Shown: piece after piece, positions 54,525 to 64,000 of the stretch
Numbering within the stretch: position 1 is the stretch's first letter
How the letters are laid out: each line of letters opens with the position of its first letter
Assembly (NCBI RefSeq): GCF_022539505.1
Contig: NC_061513.1
Span: 178,404,017 to 178,468,016 of the forward strand
Length of the DNA: 64,000 nt
Direction of reading: 5' to 3'
DNA from: Lolium rigidum
Lineage: Eukaryota > Streptophyta > Magnoliopsida > Poales > Poaceae
The notes under the pieces: model-generated
The model's database searches: none
Told to the model about the DNA's origin: nothing
The model's input: the letters and a program-made list of their open reading frames with translations, nothing else
Position numbers and translations under genes: made by a program

Positions 54525-55740
54525 ATGGAGAGGTCCTCTCTTGAATTCCTATTTGGAAAATCTACTACTACTGCAAAGGTAGTGGATGAGGCGCCAGGTG
54601 AGAAAGAGGTTCCATACAAAATACCTATGAAAATTATTGAACGTGTTGTGGATAACCGCTATGAAGGGGATGGAACCGTCCATCCTGGAGATCATTTACT
54701 GTTTTTACATGAATTATGCGGGTTATTCAAGTGTGCAGGTATTGCTATGGATGAAGTTAGGAAGAAACTATTCTCTATATCGCTGTCTGGTAAAGCGGCG
54801 CATTGGTATAAATTGCTGAAGAATGGGGATTCTCTTGATTGGAAGGATATTGTGCCTTTATTTTATTCTAAATTCTATCCTCCAAGTGAAATTCACAAAG
54901 ACCGAAATCGCATATATAATTTCTGGCCTCATGATAGCGAGAGTATTACCCAAGCATGGGGGAGATTGAAGTCTTTAATGCTCAAATGCCCCATTCATGA
55001 GTTTCCTGGTAATATCATTATTGATAATTTCTATGCAAGACTTTCTTTTCAAGATAAAACCTTGTTGGATACTACTTGTTCTGGATCATTTACACGCAAC
55101 AAAGAAGAGTTTAAATGGGACCTTCTTGATCGGATCCAAGAGAATACTGAAGGATGGGAGAACGACAAAGGTAGAGAGTCGGGTATAAATTATGAATATG
55201 AATGCATTGAAAATTTTATGGATACTGATAAATTTCGTAATATGAGTGCTACTTATGGTCTTGACTCTCAAGTTGTTGCAAATTTTTATAAAGCTTTTTC
55301 CTCTCATTTTGAATTGCCTAGGAAGATTTTTGATAAGTATCATGAACCTTACAAAGATAAAACTGATTCACCTATAGGTAAGTGTGTTGAAATTAAAACT
55401 GTTGATCATATTCTTCCTGAAGCTTATATTGAAAAAACTCCTTTTCCTGCTAAAATGAAGGAGTATTCTGTTATAACTAGTGCGGTTAATAAAAGTGCAA
55501 AGAAACCTATAGAACCTATAGAGCAAATAAAGATTGAACCTGCTATTGCAATAGTTAAAGATCTTGTGACTGAAAATGTAGAAGATGGTCATATCATTCT
55601 CTGTGAAGATGCTTCTAATATTGTTTCACATCCTAATAAGTCTAGGAAAGCCAGTGTTCCTATGCTCTCTGTTAGAATTGGTGATCATTGTTATTATGGT
55701 TTATGCGAAGTATTAGTGCCATTCCTTATGAGCTTTACAC
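54525..55740 (+). CDS. gag of element F
   Basis: The open frame from MERSSLEFLFGKSTTT includes the gag core (LFSISLSGKAAHWYKLLKNG; AWGRLKSLMLKCPIHEFPG) and a Lys/Glu-rich linker to protease. The frame is open for about 400 codons, up to the damaged protease active site near 55,710. The Athila-like gag is long and the protease normally continues in frame. Confidence 0.85.
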
Positions 55741-56506
55741 GGAAATCATGCATGAAATTGGTTCTTGTGAACTTGAAGATATTGATGTGGTTATTCGGTT
55801 AGCTAATAGAGAGACTATCTCTCCTATTGGGATTGTTCGAGATGTGGATGTTCTATGTGGTAAGATTAAATATCCTGCTGAATTTTTGGTACTTGGTTCT
55901 GCTGCTAGTAAGTCTTGTCCTATTATTTTTGGTAGACATTTTCTAAATACTTGTGGAGCTATTATAGATTGCAAGAAGGAGAAAATTGTGACTAAATTTG
56001 CTGGTGAATCTTATGAGTTTAATTTCTCTAAATTTGCCAAAACTCCTTGTAAAGCTGAATTGCCTAATAATGATTTTAGAGTTGAACAGCTTGCATCTAT
56101 TGCTCTTGCTCCTAATAATCCTTTGCGGCAACATTTGGAGAATCATGAGAGTGAGGTCTTTAGGGAAGAAAGGAATGAGCTTGATGAAATTTTCCTTCGT
56201 CAACCTATTCTTAAACATGACTTGCCGGTTGAAGATCTAGGTACAACACCACCACCAAAGGAAGATCCTGTTTTTGATTTAAAACCGTTACCTGATAATC
56301 TTAAGTATGCTCATATTGATGATAAGAAAATATATCATGTTATTATTATTTCTAAGCTTACAGATTTTGAGGAAGAAAGGTTATTGGAAATATTGAAGAA
56401 ACACCGAGGAGCTATTGGCTACACTCTTGATGATTTGAAGGGGATTTCTCCCGCTATTTGCCAACATGCCATCAACATGGAAGATGATGCAAAGCCTGTT
56501 GTTTAA
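55688..56506 (+). pseudogene. Protease and linker of element F, active site deleted
   Basis: Upstream frame: VRIGDHCYYGLCE; downstream frame: AIPYELYTEIMHEIGSCELE. Between them the D-L-G-A-S-type motif expected by comparison with C is not present and the frame changes, so a small deletion hit the catalytic site. The second half (PIIFGRHFLNTCGAIIDCKK) is kept. The linker to RT (IGYTLDDLKGISPAICQHAI) ends at a stop at 56,506. Confidence 0.83.
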
Positions 56507-57879
56507 CTTCAGCGTCGTCTAATTCCTAAGATGAAGGATGTGGTAAGGAATGAGGTATTAAAACTTCTTGAAGCAGGTATTATATATCCTATTGCTGATA
56601 GTAGATTGGTTAGTCCTGTGCATTGTGTTCCTAAGAAAGGAGGAATAACTGTTGTGCCTAATGATAATGATGAGCTCATCCCTCAAAGAGTAGTTGTAGG
56701 GTATAGAATGTGCATTGATTTTCGAAAAGTTAATAAAGTTACTAAGAAAGATCATTACCCTTTACCATTTATTGATCAAATGTTAGAAAGGTTATCCAAA
56801 AAATACTCACTTCTGCTTTCTTGATGGTATTCTGGGTTTTCACAAATTGCTGTTAGAGCTAAAGATCAAGAGAAAACCACTTTCACTTGTCCCTATGGAA
56901 CTTATGCTTATAGGCGTATGCCTTTTGGTTTATGCAATGCTCCTGCTACTTTTCAAAGATGCATGTCTGCTATTTTCATGGATTTTGTGAAAAGATTGTA
57001 GAGGTATTCATGGATGATTTTTCGGTCTATGGGAATTCTTTTGATAATTGCTTGCGAAACCTTGATAAAGTTTTGCAGAGATGTGAAGAAACTAACCTTG
57101 TTCTTAATTGGGAGAAATGCCACTTTATGGTTAACGAAGGAATTGTATTGGGACATAAAATTTCTGAGAGAGGTATTGAAGTTGATAGAGCCAAAGTTGA
57201 AGCAATTGAGAATATGCCCTATCCGAGGGATGTTAAAGGTATTCGTAGTGTTCTTGGTCATGCTGGGTTTTATAGGAGATTTATTAAAGATTTCTCTAAG
57301 ATTTCAAAGCCTCTTACTAATCTTCTTCAAAAAGATGTACCTTTTGTTTTTGATGATGATTGTAAGGAAGCTTTTGAAACTCTAAAGAAAGCCTTAACAA
57401 CTGCTCCTGTAGTTGAACCTCCTGATTGGAACTTACCTTTTGAAATTATGTGTGATGCTAGTGATTTTGCTGTAGGTGCTGTCCTTGGACAGCGAGTAGA
57501 TAAAAAATTGAATGTTATTCATTATGCTAGTAAAACTCTTGATGCTGCTCAAAGAAATTATGCTACAACTGAAAAAGAATTATTAGTTGTAGTTTTTGCT
57601 TGTGACAAGTTTAGATCTTATATTGTTGATTCAAAGGTTACGATTCATACTGATCATGCTGCAATTAGGTACCTTATGGAAAAGAAACATGCTAAGCCAA
57701 GGCTTATTAGATGGGTGCTTCTTTTGCTAGAATTTGATTTACATATTGTAGATAGGAAAGGTGCTGATAATCCTGTTGCTGATAATTTGTCTAGATTGGA
57801 AAATATTGCTTATGATCTTGTTCCTGTTAATGATAGTTTTCCAAATGAACAATTGGCTGTAATAAAGGTGAGCTCGTGA
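56507..57879 (+). pseudogene. RT and RNase H of element F
   Basis: RT pieces in order: VRNEVLKLLEAGIIYPIADS, VGYRMCIDFRKVNKVTKKDH, then a frameshift near 56,800 (extra A, later lost T), [20 protein letters not shown], a further shift near 56,975, and [12 protein letters not shown] as the active motif. RNase H shows [16 protein letters not shown] and [16 protein letters not shown]. Sequence type is Athila. The frame ends at TGA 57,877-57,879, where CGA is expected, before the integrase. Confidence 0.9.
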
Positions 57880-58379
57880 GATAGTCCTTGGTATGCTGAT
57901 TATGCTAACTTTATCGTTTCCAAGTACTTGCCTCCGACCTTTTCAGCTCAGCAAAGGAGGAAATTCTTTTATGATTTGAGGCATTATTTTTGGGATGACC
58001 CACACTTATATAAAGAAGGAGTGGATGGTATTATGCGAAGATGTGTCCCAGAATATGAACAACAAGAGATATTAAGTAAGTGTCATGGTAGTGTTTATGT
58101 AGGACATCACGCCGGAGATAGAACCGCGCAAAAGGTTCTACAATCAGGTTTCTATTGGCCAACTCTCTTTAAAGATGCAAGGAAGTTTATCTTATCTTGT
58201 GATGAATGTCAAAGAGTTGGTAATATCTCCAGACGCAATGAAATGCCTATGAATTACACTCTTGTTATTGAACCATTTGATTGTTGGGGATTTGACTTCA
58301 TGGGTCCTTTCCCTTCTTCAGAAGGTAACACTCATATACTTGTCGCTGTTGATTATGTTACTAAATGGGTGGAAGCTAT
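57880..58379 (+). pseudogene. Integrase N-terminal half of element F, cut by LTR J
   Basis: It includes the zinc region ([20 protein letters not shown] ... SCDECQRVG) and the start of the core ([15 protein letters not shown] with the first Asp; [12 protein letters not shown]). It ends at 58,379. The second Asp and the Glu are absent. Confidence 0.9.
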
Positions 58380-58943
58380 TGATGTCTACGGGAGCTTCTA
58401 TTCTTGTAGACAGTGTTGGGCCTCCAAGAGCAGAGGTTTGTAGAACAACAGCAAGTTTCCCTTAAGTGGATCACCCAAGGTTTATCGATCTCAGGGAGGA
58501 AGAGGTCAAAGATATCCCTCTCAAGCAACCCTCCAACCACAAAGCAAGAAGTCTCTTGTGTCCCCAACACACCTACTACACTTGTCAGATGTATAGGTAC
58601 ACTAGTTCGGCGAAGAGATAGTGAGATGCAAGTAATATGGATGAGTATGAGTGGTAATAGCAATCTGAATAAAATATGGCAGCGAGTAAACATGCAACAA
58701 AACAGTAAATAAACGGAGATTCGATGCTTGGAAGCAAGGCCTAGGGATCCCGCTTTCACTAGTAGACACTCTCAACAATGATCACATAATAGGACTACTC
58801 TACACCCTCTTGTTGGATGATGAACACCACTAACTGTGTAGGATTACACGAACCCTCAATGCCGGAGTTAACAAGCTCCACAATATTCAATTTCATATTT
58901 AAATAACCTTAGAGTGCAAGATAGATCAACACAATCACACCAA
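58380..58943 (+). repeat. LTR J, start only, running into the gap
   Basis: TGATGTCTACGGGAGCTTC begins right after the integrase fragment WVEAI. The sequence is noncoding and repeat-like. GCTAT (58,375-58,379) would be its target duplication. The end is lost in the gap. Class inferred from TG start and clean junction only. Confidence 0.6.
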
Positions 58944-59043
58944 NNNNNNNNNNNNNNNNNNNNNNNNNNNNNNNNNNNNNNNNNNNNNNNNNNNNNNNNN
59001 NNNNNNNNNNNNNNNNNNNNNNNNNNNNNNNNNNNNNNNNNNN
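58944..59043. other. Assembly gap, 100 N
   Basis: Exactly 100 N, a conventional size for a gap of unknown length. Confidence 0.99.
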
Positions 59044-59424
59044 GAAATCCCTTAGTGGAAGTGGGCTAGGCCTTCGTGGCGTTGCTCACGGGAGATCCAC
59101 AGTGAATCCTTCGTAGGTTTGTTGGTTTCGGCTTGCGTAGCAACTCACACTCCTCCAAACGTAGACGTACCTTCTTGCAAAGGAAGGGAACTACGGGAAT
59201 CATCTCCGTGTCATCGCGTGCTCCACTCTCGGTTACCTCTATCCCACTCTATCTCCTATTACGTAGCTATATCTTGCTTAGTTGATATCCTTTTCATATA
59301 GGTATATTCACTTAGTTGCATATCTAGAGAATTTACCTTTGTGTCAAGCCTAAGTTGAAAAAGAACTAAAAATTGGTTAGCACCTATTCACCCCCCCCTC
59401 TAGGTGCGGCATACGATCCTTTCA
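59044..59424 (+). repeat. 3' end of a copia-type LTR
   Basis: It ends GATCCTTTCA after a C run (CACCCCCCCCTCTAGG) and GTTAGCACCTATTC, the end I recognise from long copia LTRs in grasses. No primer binding site follows, so it is the 3' LTR. It does not match J, so the gap hides at least two element parts. Confidence 0.6.
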
Positions 59425-60289
59425 GTAGGGTGCTACAATTAAATAAAGAATTCATAGCAATATTTGAAAGATGAGATTCTTTAAATGAGAAAGTTGATCT
59501 CTTAACACAAGAAGTTGTCTTTCAAAAACCTCCTACAACAAAAGAACCATGAAGAAACTATTAAATATATGCAAGAAGTAATAGATAAATCTTGGGAGTC
59601 TTTAAATTCTATGGATGAAAAAGAAACACTTATGCTTGCTAATGATAAACAATTTGAATAAGTGAAAATGCTTAGTGAAGTAAGAGAACCACTATTAGAT
59701 CTTGATAAATGTATCTTGCATGAACTGATTGCTATTCTTGAGAAATTCTCTAAAGATCCTACCATTAATGTTCATCAAACTAGTTTTGGTTCTTATACTG
59801 CTAATATGTCATTAAATAAAATATGCAAAGATACAATAATGAGTCTATGCTACCACCTAAGCTTGGGGATGCTTGGATCCCAAAGATTTTAATTTCTATT
59901 GACAAAGAGAAACACCATGCTATTCTAGATTTAGAATCTAGTGTTTTTGTCATATCTAAAGAGCTATTTGATTTTCTTAATCTTAAAAATATAGAAAAAT
60001 GCTCTATTGATTTATTACTTGCTAGTGATTCAACTAAAAAAGAATCAGGAAGAGTTAATGATGTTATGATTGAATTACATATGACATATGTGCCTGTGGA
60101 TTTTATTGTTATGTACATGGGTAGCAATACCTCTACTCCTATAATCTCGGGAAACCTTTTTTGAGAACCACAAGAGCTATCATTTATTCGAAAGACGTGA
60201 GTGTTAAATTCCAATTCCCACATAATAAGTGTATGAAGCACTTTCCAAGGAAGAAGAGGGGTATCACTAATATTCAAGCTACCACATAA
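59425..60289 (+). pseudogene. gag-protease remnant of element I (Athila-like, non-autonomous)
   Basis: Broken frames with helical Lys/Glu-rich segments, then 113 codons (59,823-60,164) of a protease-like fold: WIPKILISIDKEKHHAILDL, motif LDLESSVFVI instead of D-x-G, and a GNLF/LRTT second half split by a frameshift near 60,160. It ends near 60,289. RT does not follow. The layout equals that of D and H. Confidence 0.75.
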
Positions 60290-61080
60290 TCTCCGTACAA
60301 CTTGAAAACAAGTAAGTAAGTCTAGCTATATGGCTATAAAGAAGGCGCTTTACGGGAGACAACCCGAGATATTTTTATATTTGGTTTTTGTTCTACATGA
60401 TTTCTGTAGCATGTTGGTTTTCTTTTAGTTTATTCTCTAGTTAATTATCAAGTTTTCACACATTTGGATGTTTAATGTTGCAAACAAAATATGGAGTTGC
60501 TCTTTTCTGCGCTGCACTTTTTATTCCACGATTTTTTTTGTAACTCATAAAATCTTGATAAGTTCACACTAACTGTACCTTTTAATACTCTATATACAAG
60601 TAAATTGGCTAAAATTCCTGACGTGTCAAAGTATTACTAAAAATTCAATTTTGCTGCAGCAAAAGTTCTGGACAGATTCTGCCTTTCAATGTTGCATCGA
60701 TCCTTTTGAGTATCAAAATGATTTTTTTGCTTGGAAATTTTGATATGATAGAATGAAAAAATTATGTGCTCTCTGGTTCATGAAGATATAATTTTATTTA
60801 TTATAAAATAGCAGCAAGCATGATTTTATTTGTACCACACTAATGTCACCCCATAGAAAAGAATGGAAAGAAAAGTTTGTGTCGAAGTTTTTTCACAGGG
60901 AATGGAGGAATATCACACTGAGATTAATTCAAGTATGGTGAATATAATAAGCTTGGGGTTTCCCATGCCACCCCACTGGACTTATTCTAAAACTCCTGGT
61001 TTGAGCACCTCTAAACTCTATGTTTTGAGCAACATAGAATTTTCGCAAAAACTTGAAGCGTCCTTGTTTTATTTGTGTCT
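60290..61080 (+). other. 3' noncoding region of element I
   Basis: It contains the diverged post-stop motif (GGCGCTTTACGGGAGACAAC, from 60,344) and AAGCTTGGGGTTTCCC near 60,951. No gene supported. It ends at an abrupt junction with the minus-strand gag of G near 61,080. Confidence 0.65.
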
Positions 61081-63583
61081 AGTTTTGTCAAGCGTGCAAG
61101 GTTTCTCTGACCACTTAACGTACTGCGGAACTGCCAGAAACGTGGCTTTCAAAGTTCGGAGGGTGGATTTCTTCGCCCGGGCAGTGGGAGTGCCGAGGAA
61201 AGTATGATATGCACCGAAATTCTGCTTTCCGATGGGATTGGAGGTGTTGGCTGCAGTACCCTCCTTGGGTTCCAGAGAAGTTATGTCCTCATCCTTGTCC
61301 TCAGTGATTTCCTCATTTTTCTCCTTGCCTTTGCCTCCCTTGCCACATGACCGAGCCTTTCAGGCACGCTTGTAACTTGCTTCTGCATCCTACTTCAGGT
61401 CGTTTACCCACTTGTGGTGTCAGTTTGTATCTGTGGACTTGCCGATTGTAGGATCAATGTGAGCCAAGAACGGCATGTCCATGTACACTTCATAGGTTTG
61501 GGGAGCGCGGGTTCCCGCAGTCGTGACCTCGCCACTGCGCTGTTGGCCGCTGCCGGCTCCGCCACCACGGACACGGCCTCGTCCTCCGCCTTGACCTCTT
61601 TGCTAGAAAGTCATCGCAACCATGTAGGATCCGCCACTTTTCTGGTTTTCAGGGGGCTCATCCGCTTGTTATTGCCGTGGTAGTTTTTCTTTGCTGATGC
61701 AGGGGTATGGATGTTTCCTGCAAGTCTCTGCCTTTCGTCATCATCCGATGCTGAGTGAATGCTAACGATGGAGATCATCTCATTGAGGTTTAGTCTTCGT
61801 GTGTTGTGTTCGCACGTTAACTTGTGCCGAAGTAAGATTCCCCTCTGCAATCCTCCTATGAAGGCCAACATAGCTGTTGTATCATCAATGTTTTCACAGG
61901 AGTTTCTTGTTTCTAACCACTGAGAAAGATACTCTCGGGAAGTTTCCGCCTTCTTCTGTATGCATTCCTGCAAGCCGCTGGCGGTGTGAGGTCTCTTGTA
62001 GGTCCCATTGAAATGTGCCTCAAAGGCTATCTTTAGGTCAAACAAACAAAAGATGGAGTTCTCCGGGAGGTCATTGAGCCATATATGTGCCGTACCAACA
62101 AGGTAGAACTGGAGCATGTGGCAGGAAATATTGAGGTTTCCTCCTACCAAATCAACGGTGTTGTAATAGTCATCGATCCAGGTGTCAGACCTCTCCTTGC
62201 CGTCATAATGCTTCAAGTTTCCGGGTAACTTGAGGTTTAGGTATCTTGGGGTTTTTGCGGATTCTCTTTGCAAAGCACTTGGGGCCGGTGAAATCGATGT
62301 TATACTCATTCAAACGGTCCCGAGCATCGTACCCTCCTTTTCCGCCATTAGAGGAGCGTGAGTGTGACCTTCTGCCCCCGCCTCCGCCTCCCTTACTGGG
62401 TGGTGGTGACGTACAACAGTGTGAGGGCTTGTGATGCCTCTTTCTTCCGCCATCTAATTCTTCGCGTCCCTCCTTCTGGTGCTGGCTCCGGCTGCGGTGG
62501 CTTCCACCGCCGTCCTGGCGGTTGACTCCTTCACGCCGAGGGTGCCTGCCTTTGCCTTTGCGATCATCATTCCGGCCTCTCTTGGGCTCAATGTTGTCGT
62601 ATATGTTTATTCCACCAGCCCCAAGGGGCCTAGCGTTTCCGGCAGGACTACATCAGTGAGGGCGCGGTGCTTTGGTGGCAAGGCGTTATGGTATTTGTCT
62701 TTGCCAGTGAACATTGGACCCTTCCTTTTAGGTTTATCCTTAGGAGTATTCGAAGATATGGGGATCGGGTTCGGGTGTTCCTTGGTATTTCTCCGGCACT
62801 CTGATGAGCCGGTACGAGATTGGGCGTCACGACGCCCTGTTGTTTTTCGGCAGGCATATTTGCGTTGTGGATAGGTAAGCATCCGGGTTGGATTCTAGCC
62901 TGCGTGAAGTATCCGCCTTGCTTTGCTGCTTCATGGTAGTGCCAACGATCGCCCTTAGGTAATCGAGGTCGATTTTATCGTCGTCATTGTCCAGGAGCTC
63001 CGTTGCTTTCTGCATGTTATCCTTTAGGGTTGCCAGAGGTCTACGGTGTGCAGCGTCGTTGAAGTTGATGTTGCAAGGGGGATCGTGTGTCTCTCCACCT
63101 CGTCCTCTTCTTCTTCGGGTCCTGTTGGGTTTGCTTGACTTGCATATCCAATTGGACCATGAGCGCTTCCGCTTTCCGGTAGGCTTTCTCCGTGTTCTGG
63201 GCTTGATCATACTCTTGGTCGGTAGCGACCTTGTCCTTGAGGATTTCAGAGGTAAGCTTTTTGAGGTTCTAAGTTTCAGCCAGGAGTTCTTGTTGTTATG
63301 CTTCGAAGGCTTCTGGATCCATCACCAAATCTGGGGGGAGGGGATTGGTTAGGATTTCCTTGTGCATGACGTTCTCCCCGTTCCCACCTGCTAGCCGCAT
63401 GATCGCCTCAGCTGGTGTTTCCTCCGCGAAGTATAGGTTCCGGCCTAGCGGCTGATCCGTCCGATGGGTATGGACCCGTGGCAGAGCATCCGAAATCATA
63501 GGATCAGGTATCCTTTTTCCAGGTGGAGTTAGATCTGAATCGTTCTCGTCATCATCTAGGCCAGTGATGCATGTAAAATGCAT
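61081..63583 (-). pseudogene. Decayed Tat-type gag of element G
   Basis: The minus-strand pieces in order start with MHFTCITGLDDDENDSDLT (63,583) and a helical Lys/Arg-rich part (63,210-62,827). The gag core at 62,309-61,611 follows (LPGNLKHYDGKERSDTWIDD; TAHIWLNDLPENSIFCLFDL), then a Gly/Arg and Lys/Glu-rich part. The pre-protease stretch AVPQYVKWSEKPCTLDKT is at 61,140-61,085. Several stops and frameshifts. The protease itself is missing because the element is cut. Similar in order to the gag of E but a different family. Confidence 0.8.
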
Positions 63584-64000
63584 ACATGAACTTTATCCTT
63601 TATCACATTGAATTCTCACATATTTGCAATATGATGACAATAATACCATGTTTTACATTGATATATGTGGATTTACCAATGATCCCCTTTATTTGGGTTA
63701 GAGTAAATTCCATTTTGTACCCTTTATTTTATCATTTGTGACAATGATTACCTCATTTAGCAGAAAGTTATTCACTTTACCGCATTTAGAGAAATTCGTG
63801 TCAATTCTTACCTCATTAAATATTTTACACTATTCTACTTGGTGAGATTCAATCGTCATAGCCATATATCTTTCCACATCTCACGCGTTTGTTTTTTCCT
63901 GACATATTTTATCCCTAGCTTTTCCCTTCTTAGTACTCACCTGACTCCGTTGCGTCCTCTCCCGGCGGCGGGCACGGATCATCTACAGTACTGATGTTAC
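63584..64000. other. Unassigned AT-rich DNA at the right edge
   Basis: From about 63,574 (TGTAAAATGCATACATG) the sequence changes to AT-rich noncoding DNA without open frames; the TG start may be another LTR terminus. I see no gene to the window end. Confidence 0.4.

Larger units (their letters stand above)
52896..58379 (+). mobile_element. Element F, autonomous-type Athila-like gypsy, truncated by LTR J
   Basis: 5' LTR, tRNA-Asp-type primer binding site, gag, protease, RT, RNase H and half of integrase are present in order. The 3' part is missing because J begins at 58,380 inside integrase. Confidence 0.92.

Noticed and set aside
63574..64000. A new LTR starting at TGTAAAATGCAT
   Set aside because: The TG start and sharp change are suggestive, but there is no duplication, primer site or second copy in the window to support it.

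Overview
This window looks like intergenic DNA from a large grass genome, most likely Triticeae or a close Pooideae relative. That is an inference from its content. Almost every base belongs to LTR retrotransposons inserted into one another. I find no single-copy host gene, no rRNA or tRNA gene, and nothing prokaryotic. Family names from repeat libraries are not asserted; elements get working letters here.

Layout. Positions 1-1,455 hold a minus-strand LTR of family S (LTRs of about 1.6 kb starting TGATACGTCT; primer binding site matching plant tRNA-Asp; Athila-like). It sits in an older minus-strand gypsy-type LTR (1,456-2,610). An unassigned AT-rich stretch with a 136-bp tandem duplication follows. 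Copia element B (LTR 4,297-6,048, iMet-type PBS, start of gag) is cut at 7,538 by family-S element C. C is cut in its 3' noncoding region by family-S element D (13,051-52,279, duplication CTTGT). D carries two Tat/Retand-type gypsy elements, both in minus orientation: A (16,348-33,885, duplication GGTTT), inserted in the gag-protease gene, and E (35,884-49,439, duplication ACATG), inserted in the 3' noncoding region. The left LTR of A is itself split by family-S element H (16,845-23,737, duplication GTAAA). B > C > D > A > H is therefore five levels deep and base-exact at four junction pairs or ends. Right of D, C resumes and is cut at 52,896 by autonomous Athila-like element F. The integrase of F is cut at 58,380 by another LTR (J), which runs into a 100-base gap (58,944-59,043). 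Beyond the gap lie a copia-type LTR end, a non-autonomous gag-protease element (I), a decayed minus-strand Tat-type gag (G), and an unassigned right edge.

How the parts work together. Family-S elements C, D and H encode only gag plus a protease-like domain, so they must borrow reverse transcriptase and integrase; F shows what an autonomous Athila-like relative encodes. E encodes gag, protease, RT, two RNase H domains and integrase on the minus strand, with frameshifts. It also carries a six-exon plus-strand gene of the 'putative gypsy type transposon' family (Pfam PF04195) that still reads through as one frame of about 1,034 codons. A has lost RT, RNase H and integrase; it keeps gag and protease and carries, antisense, a multi-exon plant-mobile-domain (PMD) gene, now broken, plus a small acidic ORF. 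The two antisense genes share a layout: globular head, low-complexity linker, coiled coil.

The most interesting signals are the intact antisense gene in E, the PMD gene in the pol-less element A, a covarying hairpin next to the polypurine tract of family S, element-specific short motifs arranged as hairpins (GCCGAT/ATCGGC in A), and protease-fold proteins with destroyed catalytic motifs.
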